Assembly (NCBI GenBank): GCA_037042915.1
Contig: CM073199.1
Coordinates: 1,674,001 to 1,738,000, forward strand
DNA length: 64,000 nt
DNA from: Auricularia sp. M13
Lineage: Eukaryota; Basidiomycota; Agaricomycetes; Auriculariales; Auriculariaceae
Reading direction: 5' to 3'
A program made the translations under genes and the position numbers. This document shows positions 37,769 to 49,863 of the stretch, piece by piece; position 1 is the first letter of the stretch; each line of letters opens with the position of its first letter. Under the pieces are notes generated by a model that saw only the letters and a list, made by a program, of their open reading frames with translations, had not been told where the DNA came from and ran no database searches.

Positions 37769-40005
37769 CCTGCGGAGATCTTCGTAACACTTAGAGGGCG
37801 GCCTTGTAACACTCTCAGTACATTACATTCGTTGGTTTATCACTGAACTCCCACTTCTCGCGTGAGACCAGCTCCAATCTTTGAGCATTGCGCAGAATCG
37901 CGCGCAGATACTGTCCGTTGACGACTTCAACTCGCCCGGTGAACGCGCTCGATGGTCTAGCGGTCACTCCGCGGCATCATTGCGCAATGCGGACTCGAAC
38001 TGTCGACTCGTGATGACGGTAATCTACTGCTAGTATGCTCTCGAGCTCGTCTTCACTGAGGACAGATTCCCCGGCGTTATACTCAGACTACTTACTGCAC
38101 ATTAGGTACCCGGGCTTTGGTACCTAGAAGTTCTCGATCCTTCTCGCAGGCACGACGCCGACACAGCTCCCGCCACGCCGGCCCATTCGCGAACATTCTA
38201 TGTACCTCAGTCCATTCCAATGACTCCAGTTCCCTCCCACGCAGCCGCAACGGTACAGCCTGGGGGAGATGGCAGAGCGAATGCTGTCGATCGTCGCGGA
38301 ACTGACAGTGACACGTTTGCCAGGCAGTTCTCATCCCGCGAGCCTGACTGCTTAAAAGGATCGCTCTTCCTCCTCCTAGAAATCCCACATCTCTTGCCGC
38401 TCGTCTATTTTAGCAGCCAGAGACCTCCTTTCTACCTATTCTTCGCCCTTCGTTCTTCTCTCTCAATCTTCACTTGACGATGCTCTTTGAGTCGACGACC
38501 ACCGTGCACTCTCGCCACGTCGCCGCGCCTCGCGACGTCGTGCACCGTGCGCCGTTATGACATTGGCGCGCGCGCTCGGGGGAAGCGCGCATGGGGGCGG
38601 TCGTTTTCGACCCAGGATGACGCCACAGTGACGGCGGGGTGAGAGACGAGTAAGAGAGATTCAGCCTGGAGTTACATACCGCCACTGCTGCCAGCCGCGT
38701 CAGGGTCGGCCAAGCATTGTACGCATGGAGTCTGTGGATGTCCTGGAGATGAGAGGAGTGCGGAGAGACGTGGCCCGTGGTGGGGCCAGGGTCGGTGTGG
38801 AGAGGTTCCCAGTGAATATGCCAGTTTTTCTTTTATCTTTGAAATAGTTCAATGCAGTTGTACTTGTAGTACCTGTATTATCGGCCGAGCTCGAACCAAG
38901 AACACCAGATTGTAATGCTCCTGTACCGTTCTCTCGTCTTGAGAGTCGCTGTGTACTGTAGTGCCAGTAGCCAGAGAAATCCAACTGGGCCAAATCCACA
39001 AAGACCTTGGACAAGATCCACGCAGACCAAGTGTTCTAAACCACCGGTTGCGAATGTCGATGATCGCCACCGGAAAAGAGACGCGCACGAGAGGCCACAA
39101 GACCGCGGAAACTGTTGTCGGTGACGCAAGTAGCGAGGATAGCACGGAAGAGGAGAGCGTTTTCAACAGAGCATGAGTTGGTATCTGGTAGACATAGCAA
39201 GAGCTGGGATTACCGTAGTCCCCCGGGTAATGAACACTTTTGCGCTATCTCACGAACGACGTCTTCCCTTCCCTTCGGACCTTCACCATCGCTCTCGCAG
39301 GCATTGATTACCCCCGGTTTGACATGAATCTTAGCCAAGCTTGCTTGCCGTTGGTGTCCGATGCTGACCACCACGTAGTGAACACTTTGGCCGAATACCT
39401 TCTTTTGGCCGCTACAACACTTCCCTTCCCCTAAAATGTCCTCTGAGGGCATCTATGTGTTCAATCCATCCTTTCTATGAAGTTACATGGAAAGGGAAAG
39501 AGTTTACTGGTGTCCAACGGACGGTCACATTTACATCCGCTCTTAAGCGCCGTTTCCGACGATGTTTTGTCTACCGCGACCGTCCAACGTGGCATTTCCC
39601 ACTATAAAACACACAGATCTATGGGGAATAGCATATGGCATTGGGCTCTAACGTCACATTGGCCTAGGATGGCCTTGTAGCGACGGGGAAACAGAAAAAG
39701 CAAAAACGTTCACTACGTGGGGGACCGCTCATTACCGGGTGGAGTACGGTATCCATTGGGAGGCTCCGCGAGGCCCGGGTTGCTACAAGCGCACAATGAC
39801 CAAGCCCCCGCTCGCGATAGGAAAAGCTCCGGACAACTACGAGCAGTCAGAGACCGTCACTGCGAGTAAGATTCGCCATTGAGATGATTCTGAAAGAGCA
39901 GAGTTGGGCCAGCCGACCGTGGGGGTAAATGTAGAAGGGAGGGCAGAGCCGGAACGGGCCGCAGTACCCTGAGCCGTCTCTTGACCTGCATCCACAACCA
40001 TCGCC
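37769..40005. other. Gene-poor stretch, 2.2 kb
   Basis: Between the HAD phosphatase and the E2 gene. Open frames are short and none shows recognisable domains or good splice continuity. A tRNA-like patch at about 37940-38010 is rejected. A minus-strand hydrophobic frame near 38850-39166 has no start context or homology I recognise. The last few hundred bases hold the E2 promoter. Confidence 0.45.
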
Positions 40006-40830
40006 ATGTCGAACCGACCGTCTACGACGTCGAACAGCAACAACCACCTCATTCTGCGCCGCCAGCTGCAGGAGCTCAACAGGCATCCCGTCGAGGGCTT
40101 CTCCGCGGGTGCGTCCGCCGGAGGCCCGGGAGGCGCTGGCGCCGTTGACTTGGACGCTGACGGCCGCGCGCAGGGCTCATCGACGACAACAACCTGCTCG
40201 AGTGGGAGGTCATGATCATCGGGTGCGTCCATCGCCGCCATCCCCCGCGCCGCGCCCGCCCGCTCATCGCTGCCCATCAGTCCGCCGGACACGCTCTAGT
40301 AAGCACCGACGCTCGCTGTGCGGCCACAGCAGACTGACGCCCCCCGGCAGCGAGGGCGGCGTCTTCAAGGCCACGCTGTCGTTCCCGCCAGAGTACCCGC
40401 TGCAGCCGCCCAAGATGCGCTTTATCACGCCCATGTGGCACCCGAACATCTACGCGGACGGCCTCGTGTGCATCTCCATTCTCGTACGCGCGCGGCGTTG
40501 AGCCTTTGTTTCTGCAATGCTGACGCTGACGGTGCCCTCGCAGCACGCGCCCGGCGACGACCAGTACGGCTACGAGGACGCCGGCGAGCGCTGGATGCCC
40601 GTGCACTCGGTCGAGTCGATTGTGCGTTGCCCGTCGTTACCATTTAACACGCGCTGACACCGTCGCCACCGCAGCTGATGAGCGTCATCTCGCTGCTCTC
40701 GTCCGACAAGCCCAACCTCGACAGCCCGGCCAACGTCGACGCCGCCAAGGAGGTCCGCACGGACTTCGCGGCGTACAAGAAGAAGGTCCGCCGACTCGTC
40801 CGCCGGTCGGTCGAGGACGCATACGACTAA
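40006..40830 (+). CDS. Ubiquitin-conjugating enzyme E2, UBE2G1/Ubc7 type
   Basis: Six exons, 40006-40108, 40174-40222, 40281-40298, 40351-40483, 40544-40621 and 40675-40830, give 178 residues; exon 3 is only 18 bases. The reading is [40 protein letters not shown], the HPN triad in [13 protein letters not shown], the active-site Cys in GLVCISIL, then [20 protein letters not shown], the acidic-loop insertion that marks the UBE2G/Ubc7 group. [10 protein letters not shown] follows. Start and length match human UBE2G1 and S. pombe Ubc15. Known: these E2s build ubiquitin chains with RING E3s, including in protein quality control. It acts in the cytosol or at the ER surface. Confidence 0.93.
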
Positions 40831-41440
40831 GCGTCGTCTGACCGTCCGCCTTCACTCCGGCCCCCGGCTTCCCAGGATCTCGCGCACTCTTCGCTGTGTC
40901 TATCGTGTAACCACACTTCTCTGTATCGTTCCCTATCCTCACGCCGTAGCCTTGCATCCTCGCCCATGTCCCTTACCCCCCCTTCACACACACAATAGCA
41001 GGTTTCAAATCCCAGTATTAATTCCACAGTCTCGTTCTTCTTTGCGTTCTTTGGCTGGAGCGGAACTCGAACTTGAGCAGCCGACTTTGACTACTGACTT
41101 CCATGGTTGGCAGACGCCGTGTGTTCTGGAGTCTTCGACGCCACTGTGATCTTCCAACACGTCGACGCACGAACACTCGTAACAGGCCAACGTTCGCATG
41201 ACTCCTCGCGGCGCAGACGCGAGGCTCGCGCTGTCTGCAACGCAGTCTCTCAGCGGCAATTCATCTGCCTACACCCCAGGATTCAAGCTTCAAGCTTCAA
41301 GCTTCAAGCGCCGGCTGGTGCTCCGCTGAAGACGCGCATAGCTTTGCTGTGCAGAGCCCACATCCTGAACATGGCAACGGTGACAGCGCTGGGGTCGGCC
41401 ACTCAATTGCACCTTGCCCAGCTTCAACGTTCATAGTTCA
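40831..41440. other. Intergenic between E2 and F-box genes
   Basis: 610 bases with the E2 3' flank and the F-box promoter. A short perfect tandem repeat of CAAGCTT units (AAGCTTCAAGCTTCAAGC) lies at about 41283-41310. No gene seen. Confidence 0.45.
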
Positions 41441-42670
41441 ATGATGGCCCACATACCTGAGGACATCCTGATCCTCATTTTCGACGCAATTTCGCCAGGC
41501 CCGTCATCTACGACAGACCCCACCCACTTCCCCGCCAGCGCCGAAAGAGCGCACAATTCCACTCTGGCGGCATGCGCACTGGTCTGCAGGTCCTGGGCGC
41601 CGCACGCGCAGGCTGCGCTCTTCCGGCACATCTACCTCACACGGACCACGGACGTGCTGTACACCGCGAATTTCTGGCCTGTGGTGCAACGCTCGACCAA
41701 CGCGCTGCTGAGTCTGATTTCGGCGCTTGAGAGAGACCAACCGACAGTTAAAACGCTGCATGTTGGGCTCGGGGAAATCTGGGAGCCGGGCGGGCGGGGG
41801 GAAGTCGACTTGTGGCGGGACGACGATGACGATGTGGATTCGGAGGACGCGGACGACGGTCCGCTCGTCGCTGCCCATCTTTCTCTCGTCGCGCGCGCGA
41901 TTTCGCTGTGCGCGCCGGGCTTGGTGCGCCTGAGTCTCTATATCGGCACGCCCTTTGACCGGCCCGACGTGCTCTTCACGCCGGCCAACCTCGCGAGCAT
42001 AACTTCGAATTCCGAATCGCTGCGCGAGCTCGCGTTCTACAACCTCGCCGAGGAGGTGCACGCCGATTGGCACGTTGTCTACCGCGGCCACCATCCCCTG
42101 CCGCATTTCGCGCTGGGCTGCCAGTTGATCACGGCGGTCCAGGCGCAGCTCACCGCGCTCACCATCAACTTTGCTGCCGAATCCCGCCACTGTATGCTCG
42201 TGCTCCCGAATTTGAGCTCATTCCGCATGGGCGCCATGCCCTCCCACCTGGAGATTTCGGAAGAGCATCCTAGAGCCATGAAAGTCTGCATGAAAGTCTG
42301 CCTCAGCGCCTCGTCGGGCTGGTGGGAAGATATCCCCATCACCACCCGCCATCTCTGTCTGCACTCGCTCCTCACTGGCGGCGCGCAGAACAGAGACCTC
42401 AAGCGGTTCGCCTTGCTCGAGACGCTGGAGATCGACGACGCGAGGGAGGCCGTGATGGTGCGCGTCGTGAGGACTGCCGCGGGCATGAGGGCGTTGCACA
42501 CGGTGACTTTGCGCGCGGCGTTGATCAGCAGCCAGGACACCGTCTCTCAGCTACGGTATATTTTCGCCGCGCTTCCTGCTCTTGAACAGGTCGTGCTGGT
42601 GGGCCGTCGCGTGGAAGACGTGGATTACAGCGAGATTGCGTCTGTGCCTATCACCGTTACTTATGCTTGA
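41441..42670 (+). CDS. F-box protein
   Basis: Single exon of 409 codons. The first in-frame ATG (41441) is followed at once by MMAHIPEDILILIFDAI, the F-box opening helix, then CALVCRSWAPHAQAALFRHI, the second F-box half (residues about 40-62). The rest resembles the leucine-rich, WHV-type ligand half common in mushroom F-box families (LLSLISALERDQPTVKTLHV, LASITSNSESLRELAFYNLA). Known: F-box proteins bind Skp1 and choose targets for SCF ubiquitin ligases. This family is hugely expanded in Agaricomycetes and targets are mostly unknown. Its place next to an E2 gene is probably chance. Confidence 0.8.
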   Translation: MMAHIPEDILILIFDAISPGPSSTTDPTHFPASAERAHNSTLAACALVCRSWAPHAQAALFRHIYLTRTTDVLYTANFWPVVQRSTNALLSLISALERDQPTVKTLHVGLGEIWEPGGRGEVDLWRDDDDDVDSEDADDGPLVAAHLSLVARAISLCAPGLVRLSLYIGTPFDRPDVLFTPANLASITSNSESLRELAFYNLAEEVHADWHVVYRGHHPLPHFALGCQLITAVQAQLTALTINFAAESRHCMLVLPNLSSFRMGAMPSHLEISEEHPRAMKVCMKVCLSASSGWWEDIPITTRHLCLHSLLTGGAQNRDLKRFALLETLEIDDAREAVMVRVVRTAAGMRALHTVTLRAALISSQDTVSQLRYIFAALPALEQVVLVGRRVEDVDYSEIASVPITVTYA

Positions 42671-43126
42671 TTGAGAAATGCAAAATTTGCAGTAAATCTT
42701 ACTCTAAGTTTTGCAAACTTGACACAGCGTCCTTTGACATGCGATGAATCACTTTCTATCTTCTGAAATATCCTGCGACAGTGGCAGCTGTCAACAGGAC
42801 TGTCAGCGCGGGCGTGGACAGCCCTAGTGGTCACCGCTGTATTTATTCCTGAAGCCGTAAAGGGTTCAGGTCTTACAAGAGACAAACCGCTCCTACGCAC
42901 GGCTCTCTCCGATAGGGAATTCCCAAAATGGTTGTTCGTCCCCCCGTGGGAAATTTTTGCATCATCTGACAGCATCCCCTTGGTTTTTTCGAGAATGTTG
43001 TGGCCGTAATGCTTGCTTTCGAGGCGCTTCCGGAATGTTCCAGAGTATTCCAAGTCCGTCATTGTACTCTTTCAATCGCGCAGCCCTCGAGCTGGCGCTC
43101 AATCCACTCTTCCTCCACCTTGCTCC
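42671..43126. other. F-box 3' flank and Helitron 5' region
   Basis: 456 bases. The 5' end of the Helitron should lie here, but the TC terminus is too short to place by eye. The last 100 bases are CT-rich and act as leader for the RepHel gene. Confidence 0.35.
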
Positions 43127-46100
43127 ATGTCAACTTTCTCGGTATTCGAAGCGTCTCCAGACCAGAAGGAAGCCGCGCGTCGTGCGCGCGCTCGCCTCAA
43201 AAAACAGAATCAGCGTCTTCGCCGCGCGCAGTCAGCAGCAAGCGACGTAGGCATCGAAGCATCACGCTCACAGGCGCGCGCCCGTATGAATGACATTCGC
43301 GCCCGTAGGAGCGCGATGGATGAAGAAGATTTCACGCTGTCGGCTGATCTGCAGCCCCAGTTTGGCGCCTTTTCTGTGGACACTGGTCCCTCTTCGTCAT
43401 CAGGCCGACCCGCTGAGTCTTCAGTTGATGCTATGGACACTGGGCACGATCATGAATACGCCGCGGACGTTGGACACGGACTTGATGAACTGGACGCGGG
43501 CTCTCGTACGCGCGTGACGAATGCTGGTTTTACGGCTCGCGGTGAACTGCACGCTTCGGGTGCTGGGGCTGTAGCTTCCTTTTCCTTGACTGTGGATCGC
43601 TCTGGCAACGGGGTTCTATTCCAGGATCTTCCACTTGCATTGTTGGACGTGAACGATATCCGTATCGCTCTCATCGCGCATAGCGTTTCTCGCCAACGGG
43701 AGCAGAAAGTTGATGCACTGCGTCGCATTGCTACGCTGCATAAGTGCAATCCCGCGTGCAGACGGATTACGTTCTCGTTACAGCATAGTCTGAATGCTCT
43801 TGCAGAGGATGACCCGGAAATCTGCCGCCAGCGGTACGAAGCGTTGTTGAATTCTCGTGTTCTATCGGCTTTCCCTCCAACGGTCTCACAAGATGCCAGA
43901 GACGACATCGTTAGACGTTGGTTGGACAGAATGTGCGATTCTCGGTTCCGCGAAGCGACATGCGCCGTTTGTTCTGAATCCGTAAACGATGTATTAAGTG
44001 ATATTCAGACTTTGACTGACGAGCAGTTGGCTGTGCTGACAAACTACGACCTCCCTTCTGAGGTATTTCCTCGCGGATACGATCGACAATCCTATTGTCA
44101 CGCCGTATTGGACCAACGTGGACTGTTACCCGACGTTGGACCTCGCGCTGCCCGCGTATGCCATAGCTGCTGGAGTAAGTTGTCTATTCTAAAGCTACCG
44201 GCCCTTTCTCTTGCTAATGACAATTATAGTGGTTTTGACTGTTTACCAGGTCATATTCGACAGTTGTTCCTACGCGCGACACCCGTGGAACTCTCTCTCA
44301 TTGCTCGCTATCGCGTGAAATGTACAATTTATAAGTTTTCTCGTAAGAAGAACTCGCCTCAGTATGGAACATCTGATCTGACATCTCAGAAATATTCGCA
44401 GGGAAATGTGATCACTTTCGCGAATGGAAATTCAAAGTTGCTATCCGTACTGCCGCCAGCTCCGGAAGACGTTCGCGACGCCATCGCGGTTATATTTGTG
44501 GGCTCTGCGTTACCTCCTCCCGAGGAAATCCAAAAGATGACCCCGTTACTGGTCCGTCGAAATGTAGTCGTGACTCTGCTCAGCTGGTTGAAGGCTCATA
44601 ACCCTTACTATTCCGATGTGATCATCAGCTCGGAAAACATGGATGCTTTACTTGCAGAGGGTTCGGACGGTGTACCGTCTGTCCTGGACTTACAGCTTGT
44701 ACGCTCGGACGCTACGGAAGTTCCGTCTGCAACATACGTCCCGACTGAGACGGCAAGCGGCGACGACGATCCCAGCTCTATTCCGCTCTTTTCCAACGGA
44801 GTCGTCGGTACTTCCATAGATGGGATGCCTCTGAGGGACATCAAAGTTCTGGCCATGAAGCACTGGAAGTCTGGCGGAGCTGCGTATGCTATACCGCATG
44901 GCTCAGAACCTATAGTTGAGTGGAAGAACCCGGCTCTATTTCCCTGTATGTTCCCGCATCTATTCCCTTGGGGTATCGCCTCCATGGACTGCGGACAACG
45001 TCGGGAATCCGTTTCTATGCAGTCTCTCGTGCGGCACTTGTTAAATCTAGCTGATAAGCGCTTTCAGATAGATCAGACCTTTATGTATGTTGCTATGAAC
45101 ATTATCCAGAAAATGACAGTCTACAAGTCTTCGAGATGGAGGGTAAAAAGGTCATCGCAGGCTCGTGTTCTTGCGTATCTATCAAGCGCCGAAGTTTCCG
45201 CGTGTCAAGCTCTGCAAATGCGAAGCGCCCGAGATCCGCACGCAAAACCAGTGCCTGAGACAGACGAGGAACGAGCAGTGTTGAATCTCGCTCGCGAAGT
45301 AAAAATGGTACAGTTACCCATACCGGGAAGCGAATCATCCAAGTTGAGTATGCGTAACCAAATTCGCTCGCTTTGCGCTTACCTCGGCATGCCAACTTTT
45401 TTTTTCACACTGAATCCTGCGGATATATACCATCCGCTGTTTTGCAAGTTCGCTGGCGTCGATGTAAACATTGATGAACGCGTTCCGGCCGATTTACCTT
45501 CTCATCACGAGCGTGAGGTACTCGTTGCACGCAATCCAGTGGCTGGTGCAAAGTTCTTCCATGCGATGATGACATGCTTCATTGAGGTTCTACTGGGTGC
45601 TGACAGTCCCAACGGGACCGGGATTTTCGGGCCGCTTCGGGCGTATTATGGTACAATAGAAGCTCAGGGACGCGGTTCTCTGCATTGCCATATGTTTATA
45701 TGGATCGACGGTGGCCTGTCGCCGAAACAGCTTCGAAAACGTATGCAGACTGACCCGACCTTTAAATCCCAACTGTTTCAGTATCTAGACGATACGGTGC
45801 ATACTTGTTTACCTAGCAACACTGGTGTGGTTTCTCCACACGATGCTGCCTTCGTGGAACGAGATCCCGACGAGCCCCACCCTTGTACTATGCGTTGTCC
45901 CCATCCGGACGATGCTGATTTCGAGGATGAACTCGCTCGTCAGCTTCAACGTCTAGTATACGAATGTCATTTTCATGCCCATACAGACACGTGCTGGAAA
46001 AACTTACGCGTGGGGGAACCTCGTGATGATGCTCATTGTCGTATGCGTATGGACGGTTCTACTCGTGCTAAGACCGAATTGGATCCAGAGACGGGATCTA

Positions 46101-48142
46101 TACTACATCAACGATGGCATCCCTGGGTGAATCAGCATAATCGGACTGTGACTGCCTGTACGCGATGTAATTCTGATTGCAAGTTCATTGGTTCAGGTCC
46201 AGGAGCACAGGCGTTGATACATTATGCTACTGATTACATCACCAAAAACAACTTACCGACTCACACCGTGTTTGCTGCTTTACAGCGTGTACTCGAAATC
46301 ATTCAAGGCGTGGAAGATGACGACCAGTTAGATGCTGACGAACAGCTTGCAGCTAAAGCCAGTGCAGAACGAGCGCGCAAGTTTCTCAATAGAGCTTGTA
46401 ATGCCCTCATGTCTGAAATGGAACTTAGTGGCCAGCAAAGTGCTTTATATTTGTTGTCGCAGTCGTCGTTCCACCATTATGCATCCCATTCGTTCCAGAC
46501 GTTATATTGGGGCAGTTTCAATGCGTGGATAAAGCGACAAGAGTATAACGAGTGTCAATCGGTCCGCTCTAATATTCCGGATGACGGTTTTGAGGACGAG
46601 GTTAACGGTGGAGACGACGACGTTCTGATAGACATGAAACCTGGACGTCGCACATTGCAAGTCTCTAGCCAAGTCGATGATTACATTTATCGTAGTGCTG
46701 GTTACGCAGACGTGCCCCTATATTGGTTTGTTAACATAATGAACAAGCTTCCACTTGAGCGTGAGAAGATAAGACTGGGCAAGCGGGCGCGAAAAACGGC
46801 ACGTACCAGCCCGCGCTCGTTGCTGTTGGATCCACATCCTCAGGCGAAAACGCATCTGCTGTGCATTCGTGAGAAACCCGTTGTTCCTGTTCTACTTGGA
46901 CCTACTTTGCCCCGCGGAGATCGCGCCGACGAGTACGAAGAATACTGTCGCGCCATGTTAATCCTATTCAAGCCTTGGAGAACATTGGTTGACTTACGGA
47001 GACCGACAGAGTCTTGGGCAACCGCGTTCGAGCAGTTCCGATTTCATGCGCGGTCGCAGGAGGTTATGGCAAACATCGCGGCCATGTTTGAATGCAAGGA
47101 CGCGCGCGATGCGTACAGCGAACTGCGGAAAAGAGGTGTAATCAGCCACGATCTGATTAGCGAGCATCAGGTTATGCGTTCCATTGCGCGCCTCAATACC
47201 GGAGACCAGGCAGACGAGACACAATGGGATTGGTTGCACGCATCTATGCCTGAAGTCGCTGATGAGCTGGCGGTGAACGGGCGAGATGCTTCCGACGACT
47301 CACCTGAACAAGCCATGGGCGTATCACAAGCAGTTAATGCAACCATCGCCCGTCGCGTTGTCGGAAATGCGTTCGAATCAAGTTTATTTAATGTGCAGCG
47401 TCCGTCGACGGTCCACGACTTCGCAATGTTATCAGATGCGACGACGAAAGCTCAACACAAATCGATGGAGAAACTCACGGACAAGTTCAGGAGGGCGCAA
47501 CGGTTAGAATGGTCTTCCGCGGACCAGCACGCGGAAGTCCCTGGCATCGACGGGCATGTTGCGGACGTGGATCCTAACGCGCGCGTGGTACACGAAGCTG
47601 ATATGGGTGTCGGAGATCGTGAAGCGTACGAAGTTCGATACGACCAAGCTGAGCAGCATCCCGAGCGATATCGCGACGAGCTTAGGCATGTAGTGCGGGA
47701 CTTCCGTCTCAACCGGGAGCAGACTGCCGCTGTCGGTACTGTAGCTGAACATTGGATTTCAGGTGACACGGAACAACTCTTGATGCTCGTGACTGGGGGA
47801 GGTGGAACTGGGAAAAGTTATGTCATACAGGGTATCGAAGAATTTTTCAAACGCGTCGGTTGTAAAGGTTTGGTGAGAAAGGGAGGGCCAACGGGTTGCT
47901 CGGCGCACCTGATTAGTGCGGAGACGCTCCACTACATGCTTCGCCTTCATTATAACACCAAGACCAGTGTCAACACGCTATCGGATTTGCAGTCTGAATG
48001 GAGCGGAGTCAAGTACCTCGTTATAGACGAAGTGTCCATGATCGGGGCCAAGTTGCTGTCACGTATCAGTGAGCGACTGGGTCAGATAATGCAGGTCAGG
48101 CTGTCTCTAAAACAGACCAGTAAGGTCTATCCCATCCTTTGA
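43127..48142 (+). mobile_element. Helitron RepHel transposase, 3'-truncated helicase
   Basis: One uninterrupted frame of 1,671 codons from the ATG at 43127. Order of parts: a basic helical N-terminus (KEAARRARARLKKQNQRLRR), a CxxC pair domain (CAVCSESV near residue 278, CHSCWSKL near 345), the Helitron Rep region (PTFFFTLNPADIYHPLF near 755), the HUH motif GRGSLHCHMFIW near 848, the two-tyrosine motif HYATDYITK near 1030, and a Pif1-type helicase with Walker A GGGGTGKS near 1557 and Walker B VIDEVSM near 1630. The frame ends soon after Walker B, so helicase motifs III-VI are absent and the last residues (VRLSLKQTSKVYPIL) are unrelated. Known: Helitrons move by rolling-circle replication. This copy cannot encode a full helicase unless a distal exon was missed. 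The long open frame suggests fairly recent activity. Confidence 0.9.
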
Positions 48143-48587
48143 TGCATTGTACCCTGTGGGTCCTCTATATTGTGGGGCCCCTGGTCCCTCCTGAGGATCG
48201 CCCGAGCTTATGTGTTGATGATGGTGCGTACGCGCTGGCCCCCCAGCTGCACGCATTTCTGAGCCTGGGGCTCCAGCATTTAGCTCTCTGTCTTCCCAGC
48301 GCCTCATATCCCAGGGCCATCTGGGGCCCCTGCTAACACCTCATATATCACGGACTTAGGCGGTCTATTGGGTGTCGAAATGTCCAGACTCCAAAATACT
48401 GTCTAAAGCTTTTAGGAGCTGTAGACTTGGACCATATCCCGTGTCGGTACTTAGTTACTTATTTGCTATCCACTTTCTGACAACTATATACTGTTCCCAT
48501 CCATTCAGCACGTTAGGTCTATTCTGGCACTACAACCCGAACGGTACGACATTGAGCTCTAGAAGGACATCGATTCAGTTTTCGCTT
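48143..48587. repeat. Palindromic-motif DNA replacing the Helitron 3' part
   Basis: No gene. Carries at least four variants of the GGGGCCCC/GCTGGSGCCCCAGC motif: near 48172-48185, 48233-48248, 48263-48277 and 48320-48334. Expected Helitron 3' hairpin and CTRR end not recognised. Confidence 0.55.
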
Positions 48588-48986
48588 CTAATCATGGAGA
48601 ATGAGATATATCAACCTGCGGAAAAGAGACTGCACGTACGATGCGGCGCGCACAAACGCGGCAATGGCTGACAGATCAGCCGCCCTCATCCAGCTCTCAA
48701 TCCGCGAGAGCTGGCCATTCATGGCCGCGCGCCGGTCAGCGAGCTCTGCCTCCAGTGCTGCGCATCTCCTCAACAAGTCGTCCCTCTCTTCGCGCAGCCG
48801 ATCGCGCTCGTTGAGGATGGGCAGCAAAGCCGACATCGCGACTTTCCCATCATCGGCGGTGGCCTCGGCGAGTTGCGGGCCGCGTGCGTGGACACGCAGA
48901 GTCGCGATGGCGGCCTCAATGCGCTGCGTGTCGCCGAACGCGTCAGCCATATCCGTCTCGACGGCAGGAGTGTGCGAGGTTGCCAT
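48588..48986 (-). CDS. Small coiled-coil protein, unknown
   Basis: ATG at 48984-48986, stop at 48588, 132 residues. It opens MATSHTPAVETDMADAFGDT and has a strong heptad segment: LNERDRLREERDDLLRRCAA, LEAELADRRAAMNGQLSRIE. The C-terminus is hydrophobic (VQSLFRRLIYLILHD). Divergently arranged with the gene at 49369, whose coiled coil carries the similar run LLDERDALLRGEKRLLKEIS. No family recognised. Lies in the accessory island next to the Helitron and may be a captured or island-specific gene. Confidence 0.55.
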   Translation of the reverse strand: MATSHTPAVETDMADAFGDTQRIEAAIATLRVHARGPQLAEATADDGKVAMSALLPILNERDRLREERDDLLRRCAALEAELADRRAAMNGQLSRIESWMRAADLSAIAAFVRAASYVQSLFRRLIYLILHD

Positions 48987-49368
48987 GACCAAGCTAGCGC
49001 GAACAAAGGTATTCTCCGCGGTTTCTCCCGGACTGGCTCCCCAGCTTCATATGTTCATGATAATACCGTGATCCCTCGATCCTGGGCTGTCACGACAGCC
49101 GCCAGCCGCGGCAATAGCTGTCGCCCCAGTCGACTTGTTCGAGCTATGATTCCCGCTGAGTGCAGCCCCAGCTTCAAGTCCCATCGACTCAGATCATCGA
49201 CTACTGTCTCCCCCGGGGGGCCCAGCTTCATGCTCTGCATCATACCTGTCGCCCCTGTACTGCAATATCAGTGCAGGGCTGACGCGTCCACTCACTCAGC
49301 ATAAGAATGTGCGATTGCCAACCTCGCTGCTACTTTTCCTTCTCTTCAACCTCCCCGCGCCAGCATCC
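48987..49368. promoter_or_regulatory. Divergent promoter with palindromic motifs
   Basis: 382 bases between two divergent coiled-coil genes. Contains about four variants of the motif: ACTGGCTCCCCAGCTT near 49032, CGCCCCAGT near 49119, GCAGCCCCAGCTT near 49162 and GGGGGGCCCAGCTT near 49215. Confidence 0.5.
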
Positions 49369-49863
49369 ATGGATTCTGTATCGGCGGACTCGCAGTGCAC
49401 TACGTCCTCAGAGCTACATACTCCCACGGACGCCTCTAAACGCGCGGACACCTCTGATCTGCGCGCTGCTGCGCCCACCTCATCCGCTCCACCCGCTACT
49501 CCCCGCCCGAGCAAGCGCGCCGCGGATGAGTCTCCCATCGCAACTCCTCAGCAAGCGTACAAAAGGCTTCGCCGCTCGCGTGACGAGGAGCTCAAACGGC
49601 AGGCCGAAGGACGCGATTATAAGTTGGCAGAGCTCAAAAGAGAGATGTGGGAGTGGATGCGCGACATGTGCGACGACATCGTCGAAGGACGTGCCGAGCC
49701 CAGCTTGCTCGACAGCTGGGACGGTGGCCTCGAGGAGATGAGCGACCTTTTGGATGAGCGCGACGCATTGCTCAGGGGCGAGAAAAGGCTGCTCAAGGAG
49801 ATTAGCCGTCTTGAGGCGCGTTGTGAGAAGCTCGCGGCTGAGCTGAAGGAGGCGCGCATGTGA
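49369..49863 (+). CDS. Small basic coiled-coil protein, unknown
   Basis: The first in-frame ATG is at 49369 (MDSVSADSQCTTSSELH); stop at 49863; 164 residues. The Ser/Thr/Pro-rich N-terminus includes RPSKRAADE and a basic run YKRLRRSRDEELKRQ (possible nuclear signal). A helical stretch with Trp pairs (KREMWEWMRDMCDDIVEG) follows, then a C-terminal coiled coil (SDLLDERDALLRGEKRLLKE, ISRLEARCEKLAAELKEARM). Resembles in layout the divergent neighbour at 48588-48986. Function unknown; dimerising nuclear protein is an inference. Confidence 0.6.
   Translation: MDSVSADSQCTTSSELHTPTDASKRADTSDLRAAAPTSSAPPATPRPSKRAADESPIATPQQAYKRLRRSRDEELKRQAEGRDYKLAELKREMWEWMRDMCDDIVEGRAEPSLLDSWDGGLEEMSDLLDERDALLRGEKRLLKEISRLEARCEKLAAELKEARM

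Noticed and set aside
37940-38010. tRNA-like patch with A-box-like TGGTCTAGCGG
   Set aside because: The B-box-like piece is on the other strand and no acceptor or T stem pairs, so it is not a tRNA gene.
38849-39166. Hydrophobic minus-strand open frame
   Set aside because: No start context, splice continuity or recognisable family; chance frame in a gene-poor stretch.
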